Source: Lachnospiraceae bacterium UBA935
Lineage (GTDB): Bacteria; Bacillota; Clostridia; Lachnospirales; Lachnospiraceae
Direction: 5' to 3'
NCBI GenBank assembly: GCA_002293525.1
Contig: DBDJ01000068.1
Location: 27,662-91,661, forward strand
DNA: 64,000 nucleotides
Shown: positions 8,589 through 17,692 of the stretch, piece by piece
Layout: each line of letters begins with the position of its first letter
Numbering within the stretch: the first letter of the stretch is position 1
Notes under the pieces: generated by a model
Database searches by the model: none
Told to the model about the DNA's origin: nothing
The model's input: only the letters and a program-made list of their open reading frames with translations
Program-made: the position numbers and the translations under genes

Positions 8589-9497
8589 ATGTCGATGGTA
8601 ATCATACAGGTAGCAGGGGGTTTAGGGAATCAGCTGCAGCAGTATGCTTTATACCGTAAATATCTGGAACTGGGCCGGGAAGCCCGTCTGGACACGTCGT
8701 GGTTCAGCGATCCGAAGACGCAGGAAAGGGTTCTTGCCAAAAGAGTATTGGAACTGGATTATTTTGACCGGCTGGAATATGTCACCTGCACAGAAGAAGA
8801 AAAACGGCAGTTGATCGGCCGGGCCGGGCTATCAGGGAAGCTCCGCCGGAAGCTGCTGCCATGGAGCGTCCACCGGTTTCAGGAAGAATTGGCTTATCAT
8901 GCCGAGCTGCTTGATTTTGAGGATATGTACCTGAGCGGTTACTTTGCCTGTGATTACTATTATGCCGATATTTTCCCCCTCCTCCGCCAAGAAATCCGTT
9001 TTCCGCCCGGCACCGAAGCTGCGAATCAGGAGATCGCTGCGGCGATGCAGAAGACGGAGTCGGTCAGTATCCATGTCCGCCGGGGCGATTATCTGGATCC
9101 GGAAAATCAGGAACTGTTCGGGAATATCTGCACGGAAGAGTATTATGAAGGAGCGATGGCCTATATTACACAGCGGTATCCGCAGGCGCGATTTTATCTG
9201 TTTTCCGATGACAGCAGTTATATCCGTCGGCAATATCAAGGCGAGCAATATACGGTCATCGACTGGAATCAGGGAAAAGACAGCTTTTATGATATGTGGC
9301 TGATGAGTAAGTGTAAGCATAATATCTGTGCCAACTCCACGTTCAGCTTCTGGGGAGCGAGGCTGAACGGCCATGAAGCCAAGATCATGATCAGGCCGTC
9401 CCAGCACAAAAACACCGTGATCTGTGATTCAGATATGCTGCATCAGCTTTGGCGCGGCTGGACTTTCTTAAATAATAAAGGAGAGGTATTCCGTTGA
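8589..9497 (+). CDS. Alpha-1,2-fucosyltransferase-like protein (GT11)
   Basis: I choose ATG 8589, five bases after AAAGGA; the 76 bases before it have a short repeat (ctgcagatag twice) and no coding sense. The 302-residue product shows GGLGNQL at 10-16, the GT11 HVRRGDY motif at 162-168, then LFSDD and NSTFSFWGARL, all diagnostic of GT11 enzymes such as WbiQ and FutC. It would transfer fucose, or a related 6-deoxy sugar, from GDP to a galactose 2-OH. No GDP-fucose synthesis genes are in the window. Its stop overlaps the TTG start of the radical SAM gene. Confidence 0.9.
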   Translation: MSMVIIQVAGGLGNQLQQYALYRKYLELGREARLDTSWFSDPKTQERVLAKRVLELDYFDRLEYVTCTEEEKRQLIGRAGLSGKLRRKLLPWSVHRFQEELAYHAELLDFEDMYLSGYFACDYYYADIFPLLRQEIRFPPGTEAANQEIAAAMQKTESVSIHVRRGDYLDPENQELFGNICTEEYYEGAMAYITQRYPQARFYLFSDDSSYIRRQYQGEQYTVIDWNQGKDSFYDMWLMSKCKHNICANSTFSFWGARLNGHEAKIMIRPSQHKNTVICDSDMLHQLWRGWTFLNNKGEVFR

Positions 9498-10495
9498 AAA
9501 GAAAAAGAACCCTTTATGGGACCGTGATCGTAACCTACCGCTGCAACGCACGCTGCAATATGTGCGACTGCTTTAAGGATCCTACCAGACCAGAAGAGGA
9601 GATTGCCTTGGATGTCATCCGGAAGCTACCGGAGATGGCTTTTACCAATATTACCGGCGGAGAACCGTTTGTCCGTCAGGATATCCCGGATATCGTCAGG
9701 GAGCTATACAAGAAATCCGACCGCATCGTCATTTCAACCAACGGCTATTTTACCGACCGGATCATCGCTTTATGCAAGGAGTTTCCCCAAGTAGGGATAA
9801 GGATCAGCATTGAAGGCCTGAAAGAGACCAATGATGCGATCAGAGGCATACCGGACGGTTTTAACCGGGGCTATCAGACCCTGAAAACCTTGGTGGACAT
9901 GGGACATCCCGATGTAGGCTTTGGAATGACCGTCCAGGATATGAACAGCAAGGATCTGGTGGCTTTATATAAGATATCTGATGAGCTGAAGATGGAATTT
10001 GCTACCGCGACGCTGCACAACTCCTTTTATTTCCGTAAGACCGATAATAAGATCGAAGATAAGCGTAAGGTGGCGGAAGCCTTTGCGGAACTGATCAATG
10101 AATTGTTAAGGAGCAAATCGCCGAAGAAATGGTTTCGGGCTTATTTTAATCATGGCCTGATCAATTATATCTACGGCAATCAGCGCCTGCTGCCCTGCGA
10201 CATGTCAACGAACGCCTTTTTCATTGACCCCTTCGCTGATGTGATTCCCTGTAACGGCATGGAACAGAAGGCAGTCATGGGGAATCTCGGCGAGCAGGAG
10301 TGGGAAGCGCTGTGGCAGTCAAAACAGGCTGAGAAGGTGCGGGAATGCACCAGAAACTGTGAGCGCAACTGTTGGATGATCGGCAGTGCTTCTCCGGCGA
10401 TGCATAAATACATCTGGGTTCCGGCCTGGTGGGTGTTTAAGCATAAGTTCCTGAAGGGCGGGAGATATTCGTTGGCAGAGAATAAGTTTATCTAA
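9494..10495 (+). CDS. Radical SAM/SPASM enzyme
   Basis: The start is TTG 9494, after GGAGAGG, and overlaps the preceding stop. The 333-residue product has the iron-sulfur motif C17-x3-C21-x2-C24, then TGGEPFVR, ISTNGYF and a SISIEG-like strand. A C-terminal cysteine cluster (PCD, PCNG, CTRNCERNC) fits a SPASM-type auxiliary cluster. Such proteins occur in glycan loci, where substrates are mostly unknown. Possible roles are sugar epimerisation or deoxygenation, or a peptide modification. It is the last gene of the first plus-strand block and ends at a palindrome shared with the convergent gene. Confidence 0.85.
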   Translation: MKRKRTLYGTVIVTYRCNARCNMCDCFKDPTRPEEEIALDVIRKLPEMAFTNITGGEPFVRQDIPDIVRELYKKSDRIVISTNGYFTDRIIALCKEFPQVGIRISIEGLKETNDAIRGIPDGFNRGYQTLKTLVDMGHPDVGFGMTVQDMNSKDLVALYKISDELKMEFATATLHNSFYFRKTDNKIEDKRKVAEAFAELINELLRSKSPKKWFRAYFNHGLINYIYGNQRLLPCDMSTNAFFIDPFADVIPCNGMEQKAVMGNLGEQEWEALWQSKQAEKVRECTRNCERNCWMIGSASPAMHKYIWVPAWWVFKHKFLKGGRYSLAENKFI

Positions 10496-10521
10496 GGAAA
10501 CACTGATGCATCAGCGTTTCC
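10496..10521. terminator. Palindrome between convergent genes, likely bidirectional terminator
   Basis: GGAAAC, one unpaired base, the self-complementary ctgatgcatcag, one unpaired base and GTTTCC form a 26-base palindrome. It begins right after the TAA of the radical SAM gene and ends right before the TAG of the minus-strand kdsB-like gene. An almost identical copy lies at 56203-56229. Confidence 0.7.
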
Positions 10522-11250
10522 CTAAGCTCTTTTTGCGATCACATCCCTGACCCGTTCAAGATCTTTGGGGGTATCGACTGCCATGGATTCCGAATCCACG
10601 GTTACGGTCAGAACCCTCTTGAAATTCTCCAATAGCCGTAGTAGCTCTATTTCTTCTGCCTGTTCCAGGTTGCCTGGCTTCGTGATAAGATAAAAATCTA
10701 ACGCTTCTTTCCGGAAAGCGTAACAGCCGACATTTTTATAATACGGAAAGCCGAGCGCTGCTTTTGGAAAGGGAATTGCTGATCGAGACATAAATAATAA
10801 ATACCCGCTATCGTTGACGGCCATCTTGATGGTAGTCGTATTTACGACATCGACCGGTTGCTGAAAGGCTTCCTTTAACATAACCGCATCCGCTTCCGGG
10901 TCACTGGCGATTGCTTCAATCAGCTGCCGCTCGTCTTCAGCCGTGATAAGCGGTTCATCGCCCATGATGATTACATACAGATCGGCAGCGACTTTCTGTG
11001 CCACTTCGGCGACACGGTCGGTTCCGGTGGGATGATCATCCGAGGTAAGCATGACTCGCATCCCCAGCTCATTGCAGACATTCACTACCCTTTCATCCTC
11101 TGTGGCGATGATGACTTCACTATATTCCTTGACTTTTTGGGCTTCCTGATATACCCACCAGATCATCGGTTTGCCGGCTATGTCAGCCAAGGGCTTCCCC
11201 GGAAATCGGGACGACTGGTAGCGGGCCGGTATAACGGCAACTATCTTCAT
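10522..11250 (-). CDS. kdsB: 3-deoxy-manno-octulosonate cytidylyltransferase (KdsB-like)
   Basis: This 242-residue protein matches CMP-Kdo synthetases over its whole length. It opens with VIPARYQSSRFPGKPLADI and carries IATEDERV, HPTGTDRVAE and MGDEPL, the last holding the metal/CTP site acid. KdsB joins CTP and Kdo to make CMP-Kdo. Kdo is a Gram-negative lipid A core sugar, so in this Gram-positive setting the substrate may be Kdo in a capsule or another ulosonic acid. None of KdsA, KdsC or KdsD is in the window. It overlaps the next upstream minus-strand gene by four bases and ends the minus-strand operon. Confidence 0.88.
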   Translation of the reverse strand: MKIVAVIPARYQSSRFPGKPLADIAGKPMIWWVYQEAQKVKEYSEVIIATEDERVVNVCNELGMRVMLTSDDHPTGTDRVAEVAQKVAADLYVIIMGDEPLITAEDERQLIEAIASDPEADAVMLKEAFQQPVDVVNTTTIKMAVNDSGYLLFMSRSAIPFPKAALGFPYYKNVGCYAFRKEALDFYLITKPGNLEQAEEIELLRLLENFKRVLTVTVDSESMAVDTPKDLERVRDVIAKRA

Positions 11251-12056
11251 AATTCCTCCTGTCGGTTATCTTCACTAAGTACCTGTTCTAAGCTTTTTCT
11301 GGGGAAAACCTCCAGTGCGCCGCCTCGGGTACTGTTATAAACCGCTACTTTTTGCTTGTCCAATATCTTTTTCATAATCCGATAGCCTTTTAGTTGTGCT
11401 GTAGCATTCTTAACTGCATCATCGTTGGTTTTTTCCTGATCGGTGACATTATTGGTAAAATGCTGATTCATATTGGAACAATCTGCTCCTAACAGATAGA
11501 TTTCTTTAAAGCCCATATATTGGGCAATGGCCATCGTGACCGTAGTAACTGTTCCAAAAGCATAGGCCCCTGCTACCATATCCGGAGAATAGCGGAAATA
11601 TTTAAAATCGCATAAACGATTCCAAGGCGACATAGAAAGGTATTTGATTTTCAGGCTGTGATCCAGTTTTTTTAGCTTTTTAAGGCTTTTATTAAATATT
11701 ACCCCTTTCTTTCCAAGAGTACCCACGTCAATTTTATAATGGTCCAAAATCTTACTAAGATATGGCGAATCTGTAAAAACATAATAATCTGGCCGCCACT
11801 CGGTCTGATCGTATAAAAGGAAAAGGGTATTCAGGCCAAAGGTGATTTCATCTTTTAATTTTTCCACGTCTTCCCGCCTCAGACTCGGACCGGTTGCTAT
11901 TATAAAACATCGCCTGCCTTCATACATCCCTTTGAGATGGGCTATTTGCTTTAGGTTATCACTGAAATGAACCCCTGCCTTTGATCTTATTGTTCCTGTC
12001 AGCATAAATAATAAATGATAACGCACATAAAGATACAGGGCTTTTATTTTATCCAT
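11247..12056 (-). CDS. GT42/DUF115-like putative glycosyltransferase
   Basis: This 269-residue protein has RRCFIIATGPSL at 48-59, a long central region with DYYVFTDS, and MGFKEIYLLGAD at 181-192. These match the pattern shared by DUF115 proteins (as in Maf flagellin-modifying enzymes) and GT42 sialyltransferases of the CstII type. Both groups use CMP-activated nine- or eight-carbon acids. It adjoins a CMP-Kdo synthetase-like gene and a paralogue at 12060-12845, about a third identical by eye in these motifs. I infer transfer of a CMP-linked ulosonic acid. A hydrophobic stretch near residues 12-22 may anchor it to the membrane. Confidence 0.72.
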   Translation of the reverse strand: MDKIKALYLYVRYHLLFMLTGTIRSKAGVHFSDNLKQIAHLKGMYEGRRCFIIATGPSLRREDVEKLKDEITFGLNTLFLLYDQTEWRPDYYVFTDSPYLSKILDHYKIDVGTLGKKGVIFNKSLKKLKKLDHSLKIKYLSMSPWNRLCDFKYFRYSPDMVAGAYAFGTVTTVTMAIAQYMGFKEIYLLGADCSNMNQHFTNNVTDQEKTNDDAVKNATAQLKGYRIMKKILDKQKVAVYNSTRGGALEVFPRKSLEQVLSEDNRQEEL

Positions 12057-12059
12057 GGC

Positions 12060-12845
12060 CTATGCCTCCTTAAAAATCTCATCCAGCTCCACCCTGGGGA
12101 AAACCTCTAGCAGACCGCCCCTTGTTGCATTCAATATCTTTATATTATTTCTTTCAGCATACTCAAAAGCCACCTTAAAGGATTGGATCATTCCCTCGCC
12201 TGTCGATTGGTCCCAGTGGTACTGATAATTAACATAATCAGTCATTTTGCTATGGAGCTTGTCCGGATCAGAGTAATTGCAGTCAACTCCTAACAGATAT
12301 ATCTCAGAGAATCCCATATATGCCGCTATCTGTAAACATGCGTATACTACGGAACAGCCGTCGTATATTTTTTTGACAATATTATTACTGAACTTCGTTA
12401 CTGGGAACAGCTTGGGAAACATATTCCAGAAGAACCGGGAACAATCCAGAGGAAACTTTTCAATATTATCATGTTCTACATGCATGCGGTTATCGGCAAT
12501 AAATAAATTATTAACTTCGTAAGTTTTGATTTCTTCCTTAAGATTATTAAATGTATCTGGATCAATAATGCAATAATAATCAGGCCGCCAATTTATTTTA
12601 TCAAATAATTTCAGACAGGTATTAACTCCAAAGCTGATTTCTCCTTGAAGTTTTTCGACATCTTCCACACATAAGCTCGGCCCGGTGCCAACAATAAAAC
12701 ATCGTTTACCGGCATGGATATCTTTATATTTAATCAGATGGTGATAGGATTTTTTGTGAAAAAGTCTCCAGATGAAAAAACTGGTTCCTACCGATTTCCA
12801 TAACATACCATGCAGTATCTTTAATTTGCGTAATAAAATTTTCAT
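12060..12845 (-). CDS. GT42/DUF115-like putative glycosyltransferase, paralogue
   Basis: This 261-residue protein repeats the plan of its downstream neighbour. It has KRCFIVGTGPSL at 47-58, PDYYCIIDPD near 90, VVYACLQIAAYMGFSEIYLLGVDCNY near 165-190, and a closing NATRGGLLEVFPR. The last motif also closes the neighbour (NSTRGGALEVFPR). The tandem pair suggests two successive additions or two acceptors. The four-base gap to the next gene and the eight-base gap to the GlfT2-like gene upstream point to one operon. Function is inferred from family resemblance only; a phosphotransfer or structural role is possible. Confidence 0.72.
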   Translation of the reverse strand: MKILLRKLKILHGMLWKSVGTSFFIWRLFHKKSYHHLIKYKDIHAGKRCFIVGTGPSLCVEDVEKLQGEISFGVNTCLKLFDKINWRPDYYCIIDPDTFNNLKEEIKTYEVNNLFIADNRMHVEHDNIEKFPLDCSRFFWNMFPKLFPVTKFSNNIVKKIYDGCSVVYACLQIAAYMGFSEIYLLGVDCNYSDPDKLHSKMTDYVNYQYHWDQSTGEGMIQSFKVAFEYAERNNIKILNATRGGLLEVFPRVELDEIFKEA

Positions 12846-12852
12846 GATTTTC

Positions 12853-14673
12853 TCACTCTGTTTTATCTTCTTCGGGTACGCTTAATTTGTCTAATCCAAG
12901 ATATTGTGTCCAAAAAGATAAACCATTAACCTCGTTGACTCTTGATTTCCATTCGGCGGTGACTGTTTCATGCCGAGCGGTGGTCTTTAAAATCTGCCTT
13001 AGTATTCTTAGACTTTCCATAAATAGAGAATAGCTTTTTTCTAAATAATATCCCTTTCCAGAGTATTCATCATAGCGGAATATCTTTTTGGCTAGAAAAG
13101 TATTGATATGCGGGCTGGAAACAAGTGTCAGTTTTTCAGTGAATATGGCCGGTAATATCCAATTGATTAAACTTAGTAAAACAGTAGATAAAGAATTTTT
13201 ACTTAATTTCCCTTTTCCTTTTATAATATCCTTTGGTTTAAAAGAGGTCTGGCTAATAGGAAGCCATTTTTCAGTATCAAACCTTTTAATGTCTTCTAGA
13301 ATTATGTCAATATCCTGATTTTTAAAAGCATCAAAACCTGAGTAAAAATCCTTTACTGCCTTCTGCATTATTTTTATTTCCGTGTATTGATATCTCACGA
13401 TATTATAGAGGTAAAATATTAATAATTGCTTTTTCGCTTTATACTTATTAAATCTTTTATTGTGTACGGCATTAAGAATAAGATAATTTCTGGTATCAAA
13501 ATATGCATTTGTGTTTGAAGTAAAAGCCAAGGCATTATGATGCCAGACACAAATACCATTCATCGTAATAATGGGTTTACCGATGCGAACCCCGTACTCC
13601 ACATCGTCATTATGAATAAAAATCGGCAGCGGTAATTTATATTGCCGGATCAATTCTGTCGGAATCACACAAAACCACCAGCCATTCCAGTTAGAAACGG
13701 TTTCTCTTTCATTGATAATGACATTTTTAGGTTTTTTCAAGTTTAAGTATGCATTATTTCTTTTGGAGTTTCTGTTATTCCAGTATCCGCCAGCTTCTAA
13801 CTGGCAATATGGTTTCTCAATATCAAGAAGTGCTCCGCCGACTAACATGGTACTAAACTCATCTTTAAGAAACTGTAAGAATACATATAATCGCTTAACA
13901 ATATCGGGATCATAAATCACGTCATCGTCCATTAGAATCACATGAGTAAATTCTTTTTCCGGGCTATTATATACAGCTTCTATCAGGCAACGGGTGAACC
14001 CGCCGGCGCCGCCCTTATTTTGATTTTTGTATATATGTATTTTTTCGGATTCTATTTCTCCGTCTTCAAGATACTGACCATTGTCCGATATATATATCTC
14101 AACATTGTAGTTTACATTATTTGCGCCTTTATCTAATTTTTTTTGCAGTAATGCGATATTTTGTTTAATCTCTGTTTCTCGTTTATAAGTACATATCCCA
14201 ATTGCCAGACGTACCCTCGTTAAATCAAATGAGGTATTCTCATGAATAAATTGAAGAAAATCACTTTCGATGTCAGTATCTTCTATAGCATGGAGCTTTA
14301 CAAATAGTATGCCGGTTATTTCCTCAGCTATTTCTTTTGTATCGATTTTGATAAGATACTGCGTTCTGCTTCCATCTATAAATGCTTCACTCAGCATCCT
14401 TTCATTGCCATTTTCACATTGGTACATGATATGCAAGTTAAAAAGACCATCCGAATGGATCATAAGTGCCAGGGTGTCTAGAGTAGTATATTTTTTCCAT
14501 TTGCCAATTGAAAAGGCGTTAAAATAGGTATTTGTAAGCAGATACCCGCTCTTTGCCAGCTTTATCCCGGAATCGGCATATTGAAAGCCTTCACCCCGGT
14601 AATATAAATCTAGCTCCGTACAAATACCCTTTTCCGGAAACATAAGATTTTGTATTATTTCAAAACTTTGCAT
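12853..14673 (-). CDS. GlfT2-like galactofuranosyltransferase
   Basis: This 606-residue protein has the architecture of mycobacterial GlfT2. An N-terminal beta-rich domain (about 1-150) leads into a GT-A domain starting near AIGICTYKRE. The metal-binding DDD is at 249-251, a GWWF stretch follows at 331-334, the HNDDVEYG acid motif is at 354-361 and WHHN at 377-380. The C-terminal third is helical. GlfT2 polymerises galactofuranose from UDP-Galf, and the required mutase Glf is encoded at 60208-61359. The ribosome site AAAGGA lies nine bases before ATG, downstream of a promoter-like site at 14732-14759. Confidence 0.87.
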   Translation of the reverse strand: MQSFEIIQNLMFPEKGICTELDLYYRGEGFQYADSGIKLAKSGYLLTNTYFNAFSIGKWKKYTTLDTLALMIHSDGLFNLHIMYQCENGNERMLSEAFIDGSRTQYLIKIDTKEIAEEITGILFVKLHAIEDTDIESDFLQFIHENTSFDLTRVRLAIGICTYKRETEIKQNIALLQKKLDKGANNVNYNVEIYISDNGQYLEDGEIESEKIHIYKNQNKGGAGGFTRCLIEAVYNSPEKEFTHVILMDDDVIYDPDIVKRLYVFLQFLKDEFSTMLVGGALLDIEKPYCQLEAGGYWNNRNSKRNNAYLNLKKPKNVIINERETVSNWNGWWFCVIPTELIRQYKLPLPIFIHNDDVEYGVRIGKPIITMNGICVWHHNALAFTSNTNAYFDTRNYLILNAVHNKRFNKYKAKKQLLIFYLYNIVRYQYTEIKIMQKAVKDFYSGFDAFKNQDIDIILEDIKRFDTEKWLPISQTSFKPKDIIKGKGKLSKNSLSTVLLSLINWILPAIFTEKLTLVSSPHINTFLAKKIFRYDEYSGKGYYLEKSYSLFMESLRILRQILKTTARHETVTAEWKSRVNEVNGLSFWTQYLGLDKLSVPEEDKTE

Positions 14674-14731
14674 TTATATATTCCTTTGAAAGAGTATTTT
14701 TATAATGCCAGATTATTATGTTATCATCGGT

Positions 14732-14759
14732 AATATATTATTTCTTGAATTACTGTAAA
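14732..14759 (-). promoter_or_regulatory. Sigma-A-like promoter candidate for the GlfT2-KdsB operon
   Basis: On the minus strand TTTACA (14754-14759) and TATATT (14732-14737) are 16 bases apart. The site lies in the 119-base gap upstream of the GlfT2-like gene. It would drive that gene, the two GT42/DUF115-like genes and kdsB. Confidence 0.4.
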
Positions 14760-14792
14760 TTTTTGAATAAAATATATATTATAATGATGGAT

Positions 14793-15296
14793 CTAGTAGA
14801 TTTCTGATTTTTCCTTATAAAAGCTTTCAAATGTTTCTTCTTTCATTAAGAGTCTCCGCGTGTGCTCAGGAGACAAATAATATTTTTGAGAAGATAGTTT
14901 AATGTCATTTCCTTCTTGTATGGCAACTGTCATTTTAATCGCCTCATTAATATGATATCCAGGAAGGTTTATGACTGCATAAAGAGAAACCGTTTCATCG
15001 GTTTCGGTAATTTCAGCTTCATAATACCTTTCAAATTTTTCGTTATTTTGTTTATAGATAACAATATAGATCTTGTCAATGTTACGAATATCTGTATGAA
15101 CCGAGCCGGAGAGCAATAGTCTATCGTTAATAAAAATATCCGACACCTCAAATAAAATATCATCAGTCAGCATGATCTCATCGTTAATTTCAATGTATTT
15201 TCCAGTCAGGATCCTGTTAGCAGCCAGTGCTAATACAATCACGGAAATGTAAATGCTTATCAATATTAAAAAGTATTTTACTGAAGTTCTGAACAT
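14793..15296 (-). CDS. Hypothetical single-pass membrane protein
   Basis: I place the start at the ATG ending at 15296 because AAGGAG lies four bases upstream. Earlier in-frame starts (15320 and 15404) lack a ribosome site, and the second overlaps the DUF2142 remnant. The 167-residue product begins MFRTSVKYF and has one membrane segment (about residues 7-27) followed by a soluble domain rich in beta-strand-like sequence, with no cysteine pairs or known motif. I do not recognise the family. It lies between a broken polysaccharide membrane gene and the GlfT2 operon, so a role in the envelope is likely but unproven. Confidence 0.6.
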   Translation of the reverse strand: MFRTSVKYFLILISIYISVIVLALAANRILTGKYIEINDEIMLTDDILFEVSDIFINDRLLLSGSVHTDIRNIDKIYIVIYKQNNEKFERYYEAEITETDETVSLYAVINLPGYHINEAIKMTVAIQEGNDIKLSSQKYYLSPEHTRRLLMKEETFESFYKEKSEIY

Positions 15297-15337
15297 ATTG
15301 CTCCTTATTTTATTCGCCATCTTTCCATTTTGATATT

Positions 15338-16594
15338 TTATTTGATATTTATCAAAAAGCTGTATATAAATATTTGATGCCAAAAGGCAAAAAATCCCAA
15401 CCACTTGTACTTATTAACCGTAATTAACTTTAGATTTTTGAGCGGCAGGGCAATGATCAGCAAAGCCAAACCAGGTAAAAAATATCGCCCCTGCATGCCA
15501 AAAATATAAGCTTGCGATAATCTTGTGTAAGAAAATAAGAAACAAGCACTTAGGAACAGACACATCATAATAAAAATGGCAAGCAGCTTTTTCTTTTGTA
15601 AATTGGTTAAGATATTATGTTCCCTGGTGATGAGCATCCCCCAGATGACCAGAATGAAAAATCCGACAGCTAACCAATTGGGCATTACGATATATCCTTG
15701 AGTAAAAAACGAACTAAAGAGCATGCCTAGCCAGATTCTTGATTGGCTAAAAATAGTATTTGCCGCCAACGGAACTATTTCGATAGGATGGCTGATTATG
15801 TAGCCTAAAGAATAGCCGAGTCCCCCTCGGGCTAATTGATTGCCATTCATAATCTGATATATCACATCAAATTTATTTGAAAAAACGGCAATAATTATTA
15901 TAATTACCAATATTGTAATAGGTATGATCACTTTTTTGTATTTTAATATACCGTTGGTAATTTGCTTTCGATTCATCAGGATAACAGGCAGAAAGCAAAG
16001 TGGAATATATATACCATATTTTATCATTACTATAAAAAAGCATGAAATAAAGTAGATCATTCCCTCACATATCATTTTTTTCTTGTTATTGTCTTTTATG
16101 AGTGTCCATTTTAGAGATAAAGAAATGATAACAGCACCGGCCGCAATCAATAAGGGATCTTCGGAATAGGTGCTTGCTTGCAGGAGTGTGATCGGTAACA
16201 GTAAGATAGCCATTAAACATTCTTTTCCGACCGGCATTTTGTTGACGGCATAATATGCTCCCAGACAAAATACCAGCAATTGTATCAGTCTGCCCATAAT
16301 AAAGAGATAAATAGGTTCCAATCCTATCATTAGGCCCAAGGAAAGCCCCAAGGCCGTGGGCAGATGTGAAAGCCAATAATTATTTGTTATCACGTAGCTT
16401 GGAGTTGTTAAAAAAGTAGTATCTCGCATATTGTGATCTATAAAAAACCCATCAGTATAAATATATTTGCCGTATAAAGTTTGGTCAAATCCATTTTCAT
16501 GACCAGTTGGTCTTATACGCTCTAAATTATTATCAGCCTCTCTGATATAAATATCATAGACTGCTGCGTCGATGTTTTGGAACCTGTTGACCAA
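15338..16594 (-). pseudogene. DUF2142 family membrane protein, 5'-truncated and fused to a wzx remnant
   Basis: About 11 hydrophobic segments and the sequence pattern of DUF2142 multi-pass (GT-C-like) proteins are visible. The frame stays open upstream to about 16616 and there reads HFYNSYVL, which corresponds to the conserved His-Phe-x3-Tyr region that normally follows an N-terminal membrane helix and a Pro-Asp-Glu motif. Those first parts are missing. Upstream of 16616 the DNA instead encodes a flippase in another frame. The only start available to the rest is a TTG at 16592-16594 without a ribosome site, so expression is doubtful. Confidence 0.75.
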
Positions 16595-17192
16595 TACATA
16601 AGAATTGTAGAAATGGCGTTGTGACTACCGCCAGTCCGATCGACTGAAAACCTAAAAATAATAAAATGGCCGATATAAACGGATTCAAGATAACTTGAAA
16701 TAAATCAATCAGTTTCAAATAAAAGAACTTTTCCTGTGCTGCGATCTGGCAACTGAATGTGCTGTCGATAAATGTCAGTGCCATACCGATAACCATCAAT
16801 ATTAATAAAGTTCGCATCCTGGTATATTCTGTAACGGAAAAACCCGCTCCAAAAAAAATGGTTACATTGGCTGCCAAAATCATCCCGAACAATAGGCATA
16901 TACCAGCTATGCATAAGAAAACGGTTAAAAACATTCCGTTTAATCTTGCCAGTTTTTCTCTGTCATCCTCATGATTGACGGCCTTGTATCTCGAATAGAA
17001 TCTGATATAGGATGATGAAAAACCAAAGCCCAGTAGACCGAGATAGGAAACTACCGAGCCGGTCAGCTGATACAATCCATATTCGTTCTGGCCTAGAATC
17101 CGCAAAGCGATAGGGGTATAGATAAGCCCCGACAAAACTAATATTCCCTGGGTGGTCCAGGATAGGATAATACCAGACTCTTTCTGATTCAT
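16554..17192 (-). pseudogene. Wzx flippase, N-terminal remnant
   Basis: The gene has a good ribosome site (GGAG, seven bases before ATG) and encodes the first six or so membrane segments of a MOP-family flippase. It opens SGIILSWTTQGILVLSGLIY and matches to about residue 190 (GLAVVTT). After that the protein leaves the family pattern and stops at residue 212, where intact homologues such as the two in this window have 470-530 residues. The break coincides with the start of the DUF2142 remnant in another frame. I read this as the 5' half of a flippase gene left by a deletion. Confidence 0.8.
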
Positions 17193-17407
17193 CGCCTGTC
17201 TCCAAGATCTGTCATATTATTTTTGCTGAGCATATACCTGTAACAGTGTACCAAAATTAATAACCCTATGAAATGTCAAAATACCCGTTTTCATAAATCT
17301 CTCCCGTAGATTAATTCCCCTATGTAAAACACCACATTCAAGAAATTCCGGTGTATTTTGCGCCTCTCATTGCATTATATCAGTATTCTTATCTATTTAC
17401 AACAGTA

Positions 17408-17460
17408 GAGAATAATTCAGACTAATTGAGAATAATTCAGACTAATTGAGTACAATTCAG
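17408..17460. repeat. 20-bp tandem repeat, 2.6 copies
   Basis: The unit gagaataattcagactaatt occurs at 17408-17427 and 17428-17447, with a partial, slightly changed third copy to 17460. It abuts the left inverted repeat at 17461. The rest of the 17193-17692 gap has a perfect 9-bp hairpin (17511-17531) and a promoter-like site, but no gene. Confidence 0.9.
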
Positions 17461-17522
17461 GTTACTGTTCAGACCCTAGCCGAAGTGCATTAAACCACTG
17501 CTCCCGAGTAACAACGTTCTGC
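17461..17522. repeat. Left copy of 62-bp inverted repeat flanking the aldolase cassette
   Basis: This stretch matches the reverse complement of 23698-23759 at 58 of 62 positions. It begins gttactgttcagacc and includes cctagccgaagtgcat. Its inner end overlaps the hairpin acaacgttc-tgc-gaacgttgt (17511-17531). The partner copy lies 6.2 kb away, beyond the broken DegT gene. Confidence 0.93.
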
Positions 17523-17608
17523 GAACGTTGTACACAAGTTGTAAAGAACACAACTATAAATCGACATTTTTTTCACAAAAATAATTTACTGGTTTTTTAT
17601 GAATAATA

Positions 17609-17637
17609 TTGTCTGCATAATAAAAAAATGATAACAT
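17609..17637 (+). promoter_or_regulatory. Promoter candidate for the aldolase cassette
   Basis: TTGTCT (17609-17614) and TAACAT (17632-17637) are 17 bases apart. The aldolase start at 17693 follows with a strong AGGGGGAG ribosome site, giving a leader of about 50 bases. Confidence 0.45.
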
Positions 17638-17692
17638 AAATGGAGCAATCAGATTGATTTTATAAGTAGATTGTTTATTAGGGGGAGTATAT

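Noticed and set aside
8832..9407. A 191-codon frame antisense to the GT11 gene.
   Set aside because: The sense strand carries the GT11 motifs at the same place; the reverse frame is a by-product.
17408..17460. Possible CRISPR-like short repeats.
   Set aside because: The 20-bp units are directly adjacent without spacers and fade in the third copy.
17511..17531. Intrinsic terminator for a gene upstream.
   Set aside because: The 9-bp hairpin lacks a T-run on either side and lies between divergent genes, where no transcript should end.
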